DNA of 64,000 nt from Pseudomonas parafulva (GCF_002021815.1 NZ_CP019952.1:2201001-2265000), one strand, 5' to 3'; positions 34,757 through 44,110 are shown, numbered from the stretch's first letter. A program made the numbers and translations. The notes: a model not told the origin generated them from the sequence alone.

Positions 34757-35096
34757 GGTTCGGTCTCTCTGTGGTCCCAAACATTCAAGTGACGTCCGCG
34801 TTGCTTCAAGGTCGCCTCATGTATCGCGAAATGCAGCGCGGGGTTATGTGTACTGATGCTCGATAGTCGGCATTAAGTCACATGGGTGCAGCAAAATAAT
34901 CAACGATTATTCATTTTTGTTTCAACGCGCCCCATGTGAGGACGTTAACCATCGAAAATTCCCTGGCGAAATTAGGAAAAGCAGTGTTGGCAGACAGACG
35001 GTCATAGGCACCGTCAACTTAATTGCTACTGTTATTCGGGCGCCACAACTTACTGTTTTATTTCAAGAAACCAATACTTGGCGCCAAGGATCGGTC
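34757..35096. other. Divergent promoter region, no gene seen
   Basis: These 340 bp are more AT-rich than their flanks (34850-35080). They separate the small hypothetical gene from the sigma-54 activator. I found no convincing -24/-12 site or operator. A frame open from 34917 is an upstream extension of the activator with a poor start. Confidence 0.4.
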
Positions 35097-36419
35097 ATGC
35101 AACAAACCGCAGTGCAACGCCGCCTGCTCATCGTCGATCCTTGTGACGATTGCCACCGCCTGACGCCAGGCTTGGTTCAGGCCGGGTGGGAGGTCGCCAG
35201 CTGCGCTTTGGCGCAGGCGCTGGAGCATCGTTGCGATGTAGGTGTACTGCGCCTGGATGAAGCGCACCTCAAGCACCCTGACGTGGTCAAGGACATGATC
35301 AAGCGCAGCAACACCGAGTGGATTGCGGTGCTGAGTGCCGAACAACTGCGCTGCCCGGCCGTCGGCGATTTCGTCTGTGAATGGTTCTTTGATTTCCATA
35401 CATTACCCTTCGACGAATCGCGGGTGCAGGTCACTCTGGGCCGGGCCTTCGGCATGGCGCGGCTGCGTGGCAAGGGCACGGTCAAGGCATTCGACACCCA
35501 GGATGAGCTACTGGGTGAGAGCCGGCCGATTCGAGAATTGCGCAAGCTGCTGGGTAAGCTGGCACCGACCGAGTCGCCTGTGCTGATACGCGGTGAAAGC
35601 GGCACGGGGAAGGAACTGGTGGCGCGTACGCTGCACCGCCAGTCCCAGCGCAGCGGGCAGCCTTTCGTGGCGATCAACTGCGGGGCCATTCCCGAGCACC
35701 TGATTCAGTCCGAACTGTTCGGGCACGAAAAGGGCGCGTTCACAGGCGCCCACCAACGCAAGATCGGTCGCATCGAAGCCGCTAACGGCGGCACGCTGTT
35801 TCTCGATGAAATCGGCGACCTGCCACTGGAACTGCAGGCCAATCTGCTGCGCTTTCTCCAGGAAAAGCACATCGAGCGAGTGGGAGGCAGCCAGCCAGTA
35901 CCGGTGGATGTACGGGTGTTGGCCGCCACCCACGTCGATTTGGAAAAGGCCATCGAGCAGGGCCGCTTCCGGGAAGACCTGTACTACCGTTTAAACGTCC
36001 TGCAGGTGGTCACCGCCCCGTTACGTGACCGCCATGGCGATCTGTCGATGCTGGCCAATCATTTTGCCCATTTCTACAGCCTGGAAACCGGCAGGCGGCC
36101 ACGCTCTTTCAGTGAGCACGCGCTGATGGCCATGGGCCGGCACGATTGGCCGGGTAACGTGCGTGAGCTGGCCAATCGGGTGCGGCGTGGGCTGGTGCTT
36201 GCCGAAGGGCGCCAGATCGAGGCCAAGGACCTGGGTTTGCAGCCGTTTGCACAACAGCCGCCGCTGGGCACGCTGGAGGAGTACAAGCACAAGGCCGAGC
36301 GCCAGGCGTTGTGCGATGTGCTGGACCGTCACAGCGACAACCTCAGCGTTGCAGCCAAGGTGCTGGGCATCTCGCGGCCGACCTTCTACCGTTTGTTGCA
36401 CAAGCACCAGATACGCTGA
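35097..36419 (+). CDS. Sigma-54-dependent Fis-family enhancer-binding protein (VpsR-like N-domain)
   Basis: This is a 440-aa activator. The N-terminal domain (1-115) begins like a receiver (RRLLIVDPCDDC) but lacks the full acidic pocket, as in VpsR-type proteins that bind c-di-GMP. The central AAA+ domain has Walker A GESGTGKE, the sigma-54 contact loop GAFTGA in FGHEKGAFTGAHQ, Walker B GGTLFLDEIGD and an Arg finger in FREDLYYRLNV. The Fis-type helix-turn-helix at the C-terminus is NLSVAAKVLGISRPTFYRLL. Such regulators often control exopolysaccharide or biofilm genes, but none is adjacent. I start at MQQTAV (35097). Its target is unknown. Confidence 0.9.
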   Translation: MQQTAVQRRLLIVDPCDDCHRLTPGLVQAGWEVASCALAQALEHRCDVGVLRLDEAHLKHPDVVKDMIKRSNTEWIAVLSAEQLRCPAVGDFVCEWFFDFHTLPFDESRVQVTLGRAFGMARLRGKGTVKAFDTQDELLGESRPIRELRKLLGKLAPTESPVLIRGESGTGKELVARTLHRQSQRSGQPFVAINCGAIPEHLIQSELFGHEKGAFTGAHQRKIGRIEAANGGTLFLDEIGDLPLELQANLLRFLQEKHIERVGGSQPVPVDVRVLAATHVDLEKAIEQGRFREDLYYRLNVLQVVTAPLRDRHGDLSMLANHFAHFYSLETGRRPRSFSEHALMAMGRHDWPGNVRELANRVRRGLVLAEGRQIEAKDLGLQPFAQQPPLGTLEEYKHKAERQALCDVLDRHSDNLSVAAKVLGISRPTFYRLLHKHQIR

Positions 36420-36427
36420 AACGCGCC

Positions 36428-38428
36428 TCAGTGAGGCGCGCGGACGATGGTCTTGAGCAGGTCTTCCGGGCTGATGTGGCCTACGACCTGGGCCACGGCG
36501 CTGCCAGGGGTGGGCAGGTCGATGATGTGGTTCTTCATCTTGCCGATCACGTGCATCTCGCAGGGTTTGCAGTCGAACTTCAGGGTCAGTACTTCATCCC
36601 CTTGGACCAGCTGCATCGGCGCCACCTTGGTACGCACCCCGGTCACCCCTTTGGCCTGCTTGGGGCACAGGTTGAAGGAGAAGCGCAGGCAGTGCTTGGT
36701 GATCATCACCGGCACTTCACCGTGTTCTTCGTGGGCTTCATAGGCCGCGTCGATCAACTGCACACCATGACGGTGGTAGAAATCCCGGGCTTTCTGATTG
36801 TAGACGTTGGCCAGGAACGACAGGTGCGACTCGGGATAGACCGGTGGTGGCGAGGTTTCCGGCTTGCGCCGGCCGTGGGGGTGCGCCTGTATGCGTTGCT
36901 CGGTCAGCGTCTCGATGGCCTGCCGGCGCAGGGCCTTGAGCTGCGAATTGGGAATGAAGAACGCCTGCGGGGCGTCCAGTTCGATGCTGTCGGCGTGGTA
37001 GAGCGTGGTGCCGAGCTGGCCAAGCAGGTCGTGCAGTTGGTCCAGCGCCTGCTCGGGCTTGTTCGCCGGGCCGAATGGGCCATCCAGGGCGACCTGCACT
37101 TGCACGCCTTCCTCGCTGGTCACGTTCAGGGTCAAGCGCTCCTGGCGCAGCACCGCCTGCCAGCTTACACCGATGCGGCGTTCGGCCGACGTACGCTGCA
37201 GGGCCTGCTGCCAATTGTGGTCCAGGTTACGCGAAAGCGGATGGTTTGGCCTTAGCTTGTGCAGCCCGGCAGGCATCTCGTTCGGTTCCACCCGGTAGCG
37301 GAAGCGCTTTTGGCCGTCTTCTTCGAATTCGCCGCGTGCCTCGGCAATGTTGGCCCTGAAACCTACCACTTCACGCTTGACCAGCACATTGAGGCCATCC
37401 CCGTTGTTCAACGGCACGTCGGTGACGACCTGCAGGTCGCGCTTGCCAACTTTCTCCACCACACCCACTGGCAGGCCGGTGAAGGTAGGGGAGTCGAAAG
37501 CGCCGATATCGACCTTGCGGTCAGTCACGAAGTAATCGGTGCTGCCGCGGTGGAACGTCTTGTCCGGGTCCGGTACGAAGAAGTGTGCGGTACGACCGCT
37601 CGAGGCGCGGGCCAAGCCAGGACGGTCTTCCAGGATGGCGTCGAGCTCCTTGCGGTAATGGGCCGTGATGTTCTTCACGTAGCCCATGTCCTTGTAGCGC
37701 CCTTCGATCTTGAACGAGCGCACACCGGCATCGACCAGGTCGCGCAGATTGGCGGTCTGGTTGTTGTCCTTCATCGACAGCAGGTGCTTTTCGAACGCCA
37801 CCACCCGGCCTTGGTCGTCCTTGAGCGTGTAGGGCAGACGGCACGCCTGGGAGCAGTCGCCCCGGTTGGCGCTGCGACCGGTCTGGGCGTGGGAGATGTT
37901 GCATTGCCCGGAGAACGCCACGCACAACGCGCCATGGATGAAGAACTCGATGGCGGCGTCCGTTTCGGCTGCGATGGCCCGGATTTGCTGCAGGTTCAGC
38001 TCGCGTGCAAGTACCAGCTGAGAAAAGCCAGCCTGGTCGAGAAACTTGGCCCGCTCCAGGGTACGAATGTCGGTCTGGGTACTGGCATGCAGCTCAATGG
38101 GTGGGATGTCGAGCTCCATGACCCCCAGGTCCTGCACGATCAGCGCATCGACGCCAGCGTCGTACAGCTGGTGAATCAGCGCGCGCGCCGGCTCCAGCTC
38201 GTTGTCGTGCAAGATGGTATTGATGGTGGTGAACACGCGCGCATGGTAGCGATGGGCGAACTCGACCAGCGCGGCGATATCGCCCACCTCGTTGCAGGCA
38301 TTATGGCGTGCGCCAAAGCTAGGGCCGCCGATATAGATGGCATCGGCGCCATGCAGGATAGCCTCGCGGGCAATGGCCACGTCGCGGGCAGGGCTGAGCA
38401 GTTCCAGGTGATGCTTGGGAAGGGACAT
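36428..38428 (-). CDS. rlhA: Peptidase U32-family 23S rRNA hydroxylation protein RlhA
   Basis: This is a 666-aa protein matching the long YdcP/RlhA subgroup of the U32 family, which hydroxylates C2501 of 23S rRNA together with iron-sulfur chemistry. The family core is GQCNISHAQTGRSANRGDCS with AC immediately after, followed by FKIEGRYKDMGYV. Cys pairs (FNLCP, FDCKPCEM) near the C-terminus are likely cluster ligands. The N-terminal start MSLPKHHLELLSPARD at 38428 has AGGGA upstream. It is convergent with the sigma-54 activator, 8 bp away. Confidence 0.9.
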   Translation of the reverse strand: MSLPKHHLELLSPARDVAIAREAILHGADAIYIGGPSFGARHNACNEVGDIAALVEFAHRYHARVFTTINTILHDNELEPARALIHQLYDAGVDALIVQDLGVMELDIPPIELHASTQTDIRTLERAKFLDQAGFSQLVLARELNLQQIRAIAAETDAAIEFFIHGALCVAFSGQCNISHAQTGRSANRGDCSQACRLPYTLKDDQGRVVAFEKHLLSMKDNNQTANLRDLVDAGVRSFKIEGRYKDMGYVKNITAHYRKELDAILEDRPGLARASSGRTAHFFVPDPDKTFHRGSTDYFVTDRKVDIGAFDSPTFTGLPVGVVEKVGKRDLQVVTDVPLNNGDGLNVLVKREVVGFRANIAEARGEFEEDGQKRFRYRVEPNEMPAGLHKLRPNHPLSRNLDHNWQQALQRTSAERRIGVSWQAVLRQERLTLNVTSEEGVQVQVALDGPFGPANKPEQALDQLHDLLGQLGTTLYHADSIELDAPQAFFIPNSQLKALRRQAIETLTEQRIQAHPHGRRKPETSPPPVYPESHLSFLANVYNQKARDFYHRHGVQLIDAAYEAHEEHGEVPVMITKHCLRFSFNLCPKQAKGVTGVRTKVAPMQLVQGDEVLTLKFDCKPCEMHVIGKMKNHIIDLPTPGSAVAQVVGHISPEDLLKTIVRAPH

Positions 38429-38519
38429 GTCGTTATGGTTTCGGCTGTCACGGTATAGCCGGGCATTGTACCGACGATTGTGCTGGGCGACACCCTCAGG
38501 CTGTGCTGGCCGGATGGCC

Positions 38520-38542
38520 GGGGCGGCTGCGCAGCCTATCGC
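38520..38542. repeat. REP-like palindrome (second copy, opposite orientation to 3221)
   Basis: This 23-bp unit (GGGGCGGCTGCGCAGCC followed by TATCGC) is nearly the reverse complement of the unit at 3221-3243. It is intergenic between rlhA and the RidA gene. Confidence 0.55.
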
Positions 38543-38651
38543 AGCCGGTCCCACGCCCAGGCCGCATGCCCAAGGTTCTGGCCTTGAAAACAGCGGGCGC
38601 AGGTCTGGATCATGCCAGTCAAGGCCCGCAACGGCCTCCGGTCCTGTTCAG

Positions 38652-39032
38652 TCAGCCTTTGGCCGCCATCGCCGTCACTTCCACGCGCATGCCCTCGAAC
38701 GCGAGCGCCGCCACGCCTACGGCGGCGCGCACTGGCCAGGGTTTGGCGAAGAAACGCTGGTACACCTGGTTGAAGGCGGCGCGGTCGGCCATGTCGGTCA
38801 GGTAGATGGTCAGGTGCAGCACCCGGTCCATACCGCTGCCGGCTTTCTCCAGAGCATCCTTCAAGGCCTGCAGCGTGCATTCGCTTTGCTCGACGATATC
38901 TCCCAACGCGAGGCTACCGTCAGGGTGCACCGGGACCTGAGTGGTTACCAGCATCCCGTTGTATTCGGCGACATCGGAGGAAATGGATTCTGGGTCGCTG
39001 TCTGGGGTGTAGACGATATCAGCATGTGCCAT
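38652..39032 (-). CDS. RidA family protein (second paralogue)
   Basis: This is a 126-aa Rid-superfamily protein. It has the N-terminal MAHADIVYTPDSDP, VTTQVPVHPDGSLALGDI (the RidA-type QVP segment), HLTIYLTDMADRAAFNQVY and a terminal RVEVTAMAA, where RVE is the conserved arginine-containing strand that binds imine products in active RidA enzymes. It probably hydrolyses reactive enamines/imines. It is clearly different from the copy at 22226. The start at 39032 is one of several in a much longer frame that is antisense to trmK. It is divergent from trmK. Confidence 0.88.
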   Translation of the reverse strand: MAHADIVYTPDSDPESISSDVAEYNGMLVTTQVPVHPDGSLALGDIVEQSECTLQALKDALEKAGSGMDRVLHLTIYLTDMADRAAFNQVYQRFFAKPWPVRAAVGVAALAFEGMRVEVTAMAAKG

Positions 39033-39158
39033 GGGGTCTGCCTTGCACGGTGGAAAAGCCTCAAGCCTACGCGAGCGGCCTGCGCCGGTCGAGAGGCCGG
39101 TTTTTTGCAAAGCGCGGCATTCACGGTCAGAATCGCCGCCATTGCAGAGAGGCTTACC

Positions 39159-39872
39159 GTGAACGAACACACCTTGTCCATGCGCCTGGAGCGTGTGGCC
39201 ACCCATGTGCCCCAGGGCGCGCGTCTGGCTGATATTGGTTCTGATCATGGCTACTTGCCCGTAGCGTTGATGCTCCGCGAGCGCATCGAGTACGCAGTGG
39301 CCGGGGAGGTGGCCAGCCCCCCTCATGCGGCCGCTCAGCGCAACGTGCGCAAGCAGGGGCTCGAGTCGCGCATCGCCGTGCGCCTGGCCGATGGTTTGGC
39401 GGCCATCGTCCCTGAGGACCGCATCACGGCCGTGAGCCTGTGCGGCATGGGCGGCGAGACCCTGTGCGAGATTCTCGAAGCGGGCAGAGCTCGTTTGGCG
39501 GGTGTCGAGCGCCTGGTACTGCAACCCAATGGCGCCGAGCCGCAGGTGCGACAGTGGCTGATGAGCAACGGCTACCGTATCGTCGCTGAAGAGGTGCTGC
39601 GCGAGCACCGCTTCGACTACGAAATCATCGTGGCAGAACCCGGTCATGCGGCCTACAGTCCTCAGCAGCTGTATTTCGGCCCCCTGTTGATGCGGGACCA
39701 TGGCCAGGCATTTCACGTGAAGTGGCAGCGCATGCTCGGGCAAAAAAAGCAGACCCTTGCCAATTTCGCCCAGGCCCGCGTCGCAGTGCCGCCTGCCAAG
39801 GTCGCCGACTTCGAACAACAGGTTGACTGGATCACCCGCCTGCTGGCCGAACGCCCCCACCTCGAGGACTAG
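39159..39872 (+). CDS. trmK: tRNA (adenine(22)-N1)-methyltransferase TrmK-like
   Basis: This is a 237-aa class I methyltransferase. It has the SAM-binding loop ARLADIGSDHGYLPVALM (about 23-40), the conserved CGMGGETLCEIL block and RLVLQPNGAEPQVRQWL, and a C-terminal coiled-coil region. These are the TrmK (YqfN) features, which methylate N1 of A22 in tRNA. The start codon is GTG (39159), with GAGAGG six bases upstream; no ATG is suitable, and the long frame upstream is antisense to RidA and rlhA. The LysR gene begins 5 bp after its stop. Confidence 0.9.
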   Translation: MNEHTLSMRLERVATHVPQGARLADIGSDHGYLPVALMLRERIEYAVAGEVASPPHAAAQRNVRKQGLESRIAVRLADGLAAIVPEDRITAVSLCGMGGETLCEILEAGRARLAGVERLVLQPNGAEPQVRQWLMSNGYRIVAEEVLREHRFDYEIIVAEPGHAAYSPQQLYFGPLLMRDHGQAFHVKWQRMLGQKKQTLANFAQARVAVPPAKVADFEQQVDWITRLLAERPHLED

Positions 39873-39877
39873 CTTTC

Positions 39878-40810
39878 ATGGACATGTTGCAGGCCATGCG
39901 TACCTTCGTCCGGGTGGTGGAGTGCGGCAGCTTCGCCGCGGCGGCCAACGCGCTGGACATCTCCGCCGCGCAGGTCTCGCGCATCGTGGCGGAGCTGGAG
40001 AATCAGCTGCAAACCCGATTGCTGCACCGCACCACCCGACGCTTGCGCATGAGCGAGGCGGGGGAGCGTTTTCTCGAGCGCGCACGGCAGATACTGCTAT
40101 TGACCGACGAGGCAGTGGGGGAGGCACGTGGTGCTCACCTCACGCCCCGTGGCCGGCTGCGTGTGCATTGTCCCCATGGGCTTGGGTTGTTGTTGATGCC
40201 ATTGGTGGCAGGCTATAACGCGCTTTGTCCCGAAGTGGTCATCGAGCTGACGCTGTCCCAGCGCAACCCCGACCCGCTGGCTGAAGGGCATGATGTGGTC
40301 ATCACCGTCGACCAGGCATTGCCGGACTCACAGCTGATTGCCGTCCCCTTGGGCGCGATTTTCAGCATTGCCTGTGCCGCGCCCGGTTATCTGCATGAAA
40401 AAGGCGTACCTGCACGGCCCGACGACCTGCACCAGCATCGCTGCCTGCGCATGGCCTACCCGCTGTACGAGGGTGACTGGGTGTTCCCGCAGGCAGGTGG
40501 CGATTGCGTCATCGCACCCCAGGACAGCTTCATGACCAACGTGGCGGACGCCATGCTGGTCGCCAGCGAGTTGGGCATGGGTATCGGCCTGTTGCCGTTC
40601 TACACCGCCAGCCTGGCCATGGAGCAAGGGCGCCTGTGCCGGGTGCTGGCGGACTACCGGCTGCGGGAAAATGCCTTGTATGCGATTTACCCCTCACGGC
40701 ATTACCTGGATGCCAAGGTCCGAACCTGGATCGACTACCTCAAGGAGCGGCTGCCGCCGATTTTCGCTGCCCACGCCCAGGTGGTCGAAGACCCCCGTTA
40801 TTGCCGCTGA
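39878..40810 (+). CDS. LysR-family transcriptional regulator
   Basis: This is a 310-aa LysR regulator. The N-terminal winged helix contains SFAAAANALDISAAQVSRIV and the wing RLLHRTTRRLRMSEAG; the substrate domain follows from residue 95. It begins MDMLQAM 5 bp after trmK and is likely co-transcribed with it. It is convergent with the acyl-CoA dehydrogenase/hydrolase pair. LysR proteins of the D-group (LTTR with AAAANALDIS) often control oxidoreductases or efflux. The target is not evident. Confidence 0.92.
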   Translation: MDMLQAMRTFVRVVECGSFAAAANALDISAAQVSRIVAELENQLQTRLLHRTTRRLRMSEAGERFLERARQILLLTDEAVGEARGAHLTPRGRLRVHCPHGLGLLLMPLVAGYNALCPEVVIELTLSQRNPDPLAEGHDVVITVDQALPDSQLIAVPLGAIFSIACAAPGYLHEKGVPARPDDLHQHRCLRMAYPLYEGDWVFPQAGGDCVIAPQDSFMTNVADAMLVASELGMGIGLLPFYTASLAMEQGRLCRVLADYRLRENALYAIYPSRHYLDAKVRTWIDYLKERLPPIFAAHAQVVEDPRYCR

Positions 40811-40815
40811 CGGCA

Positions 40816-40833
40816 GCGGGGCACAAGCCCCGC
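40816..40833. terminator. Hairpin between convergent LysR and acyl-CoA dehydrogenase genes
   Basis: A 7-bp perfect stem GCGGGGC/GCCCCGC closes an ACAA loop. There is no T-run, so it may be an attenuating or protective hairpin. Confidence 0.5.
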
Positions 40834-40866
40834 CGCCCGTCCAAGCCTGGCCAGGAAGGCCGGGCC

Positions 40867-42018
40867 TTACAGCGCGTAGTGTTTAAGCTCACGTGCGATC
40901 AACATCCGTTGGATTTCGCTCGACCCTTCATAGATCTGGGTGATGCGCGCATCGCGGTAATGCCGCTCGACCGGATAATCCTCAAGGTAGCCGTAGCCAC
41001 CATGGACCTGTATGGCCATCGAGCACACCCGCTCGGCCATTTCCGAGGCAAACAGCTTGGCCTGTGACGCTTCGGACAGGCACGGTCTGCCAGCGCTGCG
41101 CAGGCGCGCGGCGTGCAGGATGAGCAAGCGCGCCGCATTGATCTGCACCTGCATGTCGGCCAGCAGGTTGGCGATGCTCTGATGTTCGTGGATTGGCTTG
41201 CCGAACTGAATACGTTCCCGGGCGTAGCCCAGCGCTGCTTCGAAGGCAGCCCTGGCGATGCCCAGTGCCTGGGCCGCAATGCCGATTCGCCCGCCTTCGA
41301 GATTGGACAAGGCGATCGCCAGGCCTTTGCCGCGCTCGCCCAGCAGGTTGGCAGCCGGAATGCGGCATTGCTCGAGCGTCACCGCGCAGGTATCGGAGGC
41401 GCGAATACCCATTTTGTGTTCGGTGCGATCGACCTTGAAGCCGGGGTTGTCGGTAGGTACGAGAAACGCCGACAGCCCTTTCTTGCCAAGCTCCGGATCG
41501 GTCACGGCGAACACGACGGCCAGCCCGGCGCGACGGGCATTGCTGACGAACTGCTTGCTGCCGTTGATCACCCATTGCCCGTCGACCAGTTCGGCGCGCG
41601 TGCGCAGGTTATGGGCTTCGGATCCCGCCTGGGGCTCGGTCAGGCAGAAGCAGCCAATCACCTCGCCACTGGCCAGCCGCGGCAACCAGTGCTGCTGCTG
41701 TTCAGGGGTACCGTAGGCCAGCAACGGGCCGCACCCTACCGAGTTGTGGATGCTCATCAAGGCCCCGGTGGAGCCACACCCGACTGAAATCTCTTCGACC
41801 GCCAGCGCATAGGCCACGTAGTCGGTATAGCTGCCGCCGAAGTCCTCGGGGACCACCATGCCCAGCAAGCCAAGTTCACCCATGCTGCGCACGACGGCGT
41901 CATCAATCCAGCCAGCCTTTTCCCACGCCTGGGCGTGGGGCGCGATCTCGCCGCGGGCGAAGTCGCGGGCCATGTCGCGGATCATGATCTGCTCTTCGCT
42001 CAGTTCCACGTCTTGCAT
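40867..42018 (-). CDS. Acyl-CoA dehydrogenase (isobutyryl-CoA-type)
   Basis: This is a 383-aa flavoenzyme. Family blocks are [50 protein letters not shown] and [14 protein letters not shown], which carries the catalytic glutamate. It oxidises a short branched acyl-CoA and passes electrons to ETF. It is in one unit with a 3-hydroxyisobutyryl-CoA hydrolase (15 bp upstream on the same strand), which fits valine breakdown (isobutyryl-CoA step). The substrate is inferred from this pairing. mmsA/mmsB are not adjacent. Confidence 0.9.
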   Translation of the reverse strand: MQDVELSEEQIMIRDMARDFARGEIAPHAQAWEKAGWIDDAVVRSMGELGLLGMVVPEDFGGSYTDYVAYALAVEEISVGCGSTGALMSIHNSVGCGPLLAYGTPEQQQHWLPRLASGEVIGCFCLTEPQAGSEAHNLRTRAELVDGQWVINGSKQFVSNARRAGLAVVFAVTDPELGKKGLSAFLVPTDNPGFKVDRTEHKMGIRASDTCAVTLEQCRIPAANLLGERGKGLAIALSNLEGGRIGIAAQALGIARAAFEAALGYARERIQFGKPIHEHQSIANLLADMQVQINAARLLILHAARLRSAGRPCLSEASQAKLFASEMAERVCSMAIQVHGGYGYLEDYPVERHYRDARITQIYEGSSEIQRMLIARELKHYAL

Positions 42019-42033
42019 CTGCTGCTCCCAGGC

Positions 42034-43104
42034 TCAAAGGCCTTCGAAGAATTGGTCGATCCGCTGGCGCTCCAGGCCCTGCAAGGTAGGGGGATTCCAC
42101 CGCGGTTGCTTGTCCTTGTCGATGATCAAGGCGCGCACGCCCTCGATGATGTCGCCGTGCTGGAACCACTGGCGATCCAGATGCAACTCCATTGCGAAGC
42201 AGTCTTCCAGGCTTAACTGTCGACCGCGGCGCAACATCTGCAACGTCACGGCCATGGCCAGGGGGGATCGGGTTTCCAACAGATCAGCAGTGGCCACGGC
42301 CCAGGCATGGCTATCGCCGATGCTGACGGCGCGCAACTGCTCGACGATGGCTGAGATATCGGGCAAGGCGAAGAAATGATCGATCGCTGGACGGAGCGCG
42401 GCCAGTGGCGGACCTTCCAGCGTCTGGGTGCCCAGGCGCGCCAACAGGTTCTGCAAGTCCTTGAGCGGATTGTCACTCAGGGATAACTGGTCCAGCTCCC
42501 GATCAAGGGCCTCGATCTTGTCGCTCGTCACATACCAGTTGGCCAGGCCGCAATACAGGGCATCGGCCGCCTGGACTTGTGTACCGGTTACGCCGAGGTA
42601 GGTCCCCAGCTCGCCCGGCAGGCGTGACAGGAAGTAGCTGCCCCCTACGTCGGGGAAATAGCCGATGCCTACCTCTGGCATGCCCAGGCGGCTGCGCTCG
42701 GTGACCACGCGCAGGTCGCAGCCCTGTGCCAGGCCCATGCCACCGCCGAGGGTGAAGCCGTCCATGAGCACCACAATAGGCTTGCGGTAGCGGTGTATCA
42801 GCAAGTCCAGGGCATATTCTTCGGCGAAGAAAGCCTCGTGCAGGTCGTCGCCGGCTTTGTAGCTGTCATGCAGCGAGCGGATGTCGCCACCGGCGCAGAA
42901 GCCCTTCGGGCCCTCGCCGCGCAAGACGATGGCGCGTACGTTCGGGTCGTTAGCCCAGGCGTCCAGGTGCTTGCGCAAGCTGCGCACCATGTCCAAAGTC
43001 AGGGCGTTCAATCCGGCGGGGCGGTTGAGACGCAGGTGGCCGATCTGGTTGCGAACTTCGCTCAGGATGTGTTCGGTAACCGGCGTTTGAATAAGCGCTG
43101 TCAT
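42034..43104 (-). CDS. 3-hydroxyisobutyryl-CoA hydrolase (enoyl-CoA hydratase-like)
   Basis: This is a 356-aa crotonase-fold enzyme of the ECH_2/HIBCH subgroup. It has the oxyanion-hole segment VLRGEGPKGFCAGGDIRSLH, LMDGFTLGGGMGLAQGCDLR, and catalytic acid region MPEVGIGYFPDVGGSYFLS. The C-terminal extension (about 270-356) separates it from simple enoyl-CoA hydratases. It would release 3-hydroxyisobutyrate during valine catabolism. I use MTALIQTP at 43104; the longer frame upstream has no ribosome site. It is the first gene of the unit with the acyl-CoA dehydrogenase. Confidence 0.92.
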   Translation of the reverse strand: MTALIQTPVTEHILSEVRNQIGHLRLNRPAGLNALTLDMVRSLRKHLDAWANDPNVRAIVLRGEGPKGFCAGGDIRSLHDSYKAGDDLHEAFFAEEYALDLLIHRYRKPIVVLMDGFTLGGGMGLAQGCDLRVVTERSRLGMPEVGIGYFPDVGGSYFLSRLPGELGTYLGVTGTQVQAADALYCGLANWYVTSDKIEALDRELDQLSLSDNPLKDLQNLLARLGTQTLEGPPLAALRPAIDHFFALPDISAIVEQLRAVSIGDSHAWAVATADLLETRSPLAMAVTLQMLRRGRQLSLEDCFAMELHLDRQWFQHGDIIEGVRALIIDKDKQPRWNPPTLQGLERQRIDQFFEGL

Positions 43105-43655
43105 TGCGGTCTCCCTGCTTGTTATTGATTTTCCATGTGAAATCTGGAGTTCGCTGGAGGATCGCTGGATCCTGGCATGCGAATTTGCCTCGTACAATCG
43201 ACAATTGTGCAGGGGCATCGTGCATTTTTGCGCCGGGGCCCGTGGTGCTGTGAGTCCGCGTCGGTTGGAACCAGCCTTGAGGCTTCATAGCCGTTCACTG
43301 TAGCTGCGAATCAGGCGCCAAGGGTGCGTTATCGGCGCCACGCTATGGCTATTACAAGTGTTACAAGCGGGGCACTTGGCTTGAAAGCACCGTGGGAGGG
43401 TTAGTCTTCGCGGGCTGTTGTAAATCCAGCAGCCGGGTTTGGTCACCCGCAATCATCAAGGCGCCATCAGCGCCGCTCAGCGAATCAGTCGGCGTTTTTT
43501 TGTGCGCGGCTGTCTCGTGTCATGGCGGCTGTGCGTGGGGCGCCTCCGTGTGCGCGCCGGTTTCCTTGATTCCCGGTTGACCAACCCGCGTACAGTCGCC
43601 ACCCATTCGTTTGGTCACGTTGCGTGGCGGCTCCTGATGAATCAAGGAGAACACC
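43105..43655. other. 550-bp region with a structured leader ending in a terminator
   Basis: The first half is non-coding. From about 43409 there is a conserved-looking structured stretch: GCGGG (43409) pairs with CCCGC (43446-43450), with inner hairpins GGCTG/CAGC and CGGGTTTGGTCACCCG. A terminator-like hairpin CGCCG/CGGCG (43471-43494) with seven T follows. The downstream stretch to 43655 carries several frames and the ribosome site AAGGAG of the next gene. The region probably makes a short structured RNA or a regulated leader. Confidence 0.55.
43471..43501 (+). terminator. Terminator/attenuator in the leader of the DUF3077-like gene
   Basis: CGCCG and CGGCG pair around a 14-nt loop and are followed by seven T (43495-43501). 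It lies 155 bp upstream of the ATG at 43656, so transcription started farther upstream would end before the gene. Confidence 0.7.
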
Positions 43656-43961
43656 ATGACAAAAGGGTTACCTGATCCTCCTGCCAGTCTCACAACCGCG
43701 CCCACCTCATTCTCTACCTGTGAAAGTAGCCATCCGCCTTTGTTTTCGGTACGTCCGGGCGTCGATCTTGAAGATGCGCTCGTGCACCTGTCCACGCTGT
43801 TGCGTGGCGCCTATGCCGCCAATCTGAAGGCCACGGAGTTGGCCAGTGTAACTTGCTGCGACCTGTTGCTGGGTAATGACCATGGGCTGGAATCGGCCAC
43901 CGCGGTGGTAGAGGCTTTGTTGAATGGGTTGGAGGCTCAGCGGCGGGTACCTGACCGCTAG
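43656..43961 (+). CDS. DUF3077-like small protein
   Basis: This is a 101-aa protein, MTKGLPDPP..., with the segment LFSVRPGVDLEDALVHLSTL, then a helical part ending LESATAVVEALLNGLEAQRR. The FxVxPGVxxEDALxxxSxLL pattern is what I associate with DUF3077, a small Pseudomonas-specific family of unknown role. AAGGAG sits eight bases upstream. It is intact. The leader before it carries a terminator-like hairpin. A hairpin at 43991-44016 (GGCGGAG/CTCCGCC) follows the gene. Confidence 0.7.
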   Translation: MTKGLPDPPASLTTAPTSFSTCESSHPPLFSVRPGVDLEDALVHLSTLLRGAYAANLKATELASVTCCDLLLGNDHGLESATAVVEALLNGLEAQRRVPDR

Positions 43962-43990
43962 TTGACGACAGCGGGGTGCCTCTAGCGAGT

Positions 43991-44016
43991 GGCGGAGTCA
44001 ATTGCCTCGCTCCGCC
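43991..44016 (+). terminator. Possible terminator of the DUF3077-like gene
   Basis: A 7-bp stem GGCGGAG/CTCCGCC encloses a 12-nt loop, followed by CTTGGTTGTT. The T-run is interrupted. Confidence 0.4.
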
Positions 44017-44110
44017 CTTGGTTGTTAGCAAACTCCCAGGGTTAAAGCGGTCATGGTCGATATAAGGAGCAGCCTGGTGCCACCGCAGAGGTTGCCAGCC
44101 TTGCATGGGC

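Noticed and set aside
38415..39158. Extension of the trmK frame upstream by about 250 codons
   Set aside because: It overlaps the RidA and rlhA regions antisense and has no family similarity. The GTG at 39159 has a good ribosome site.
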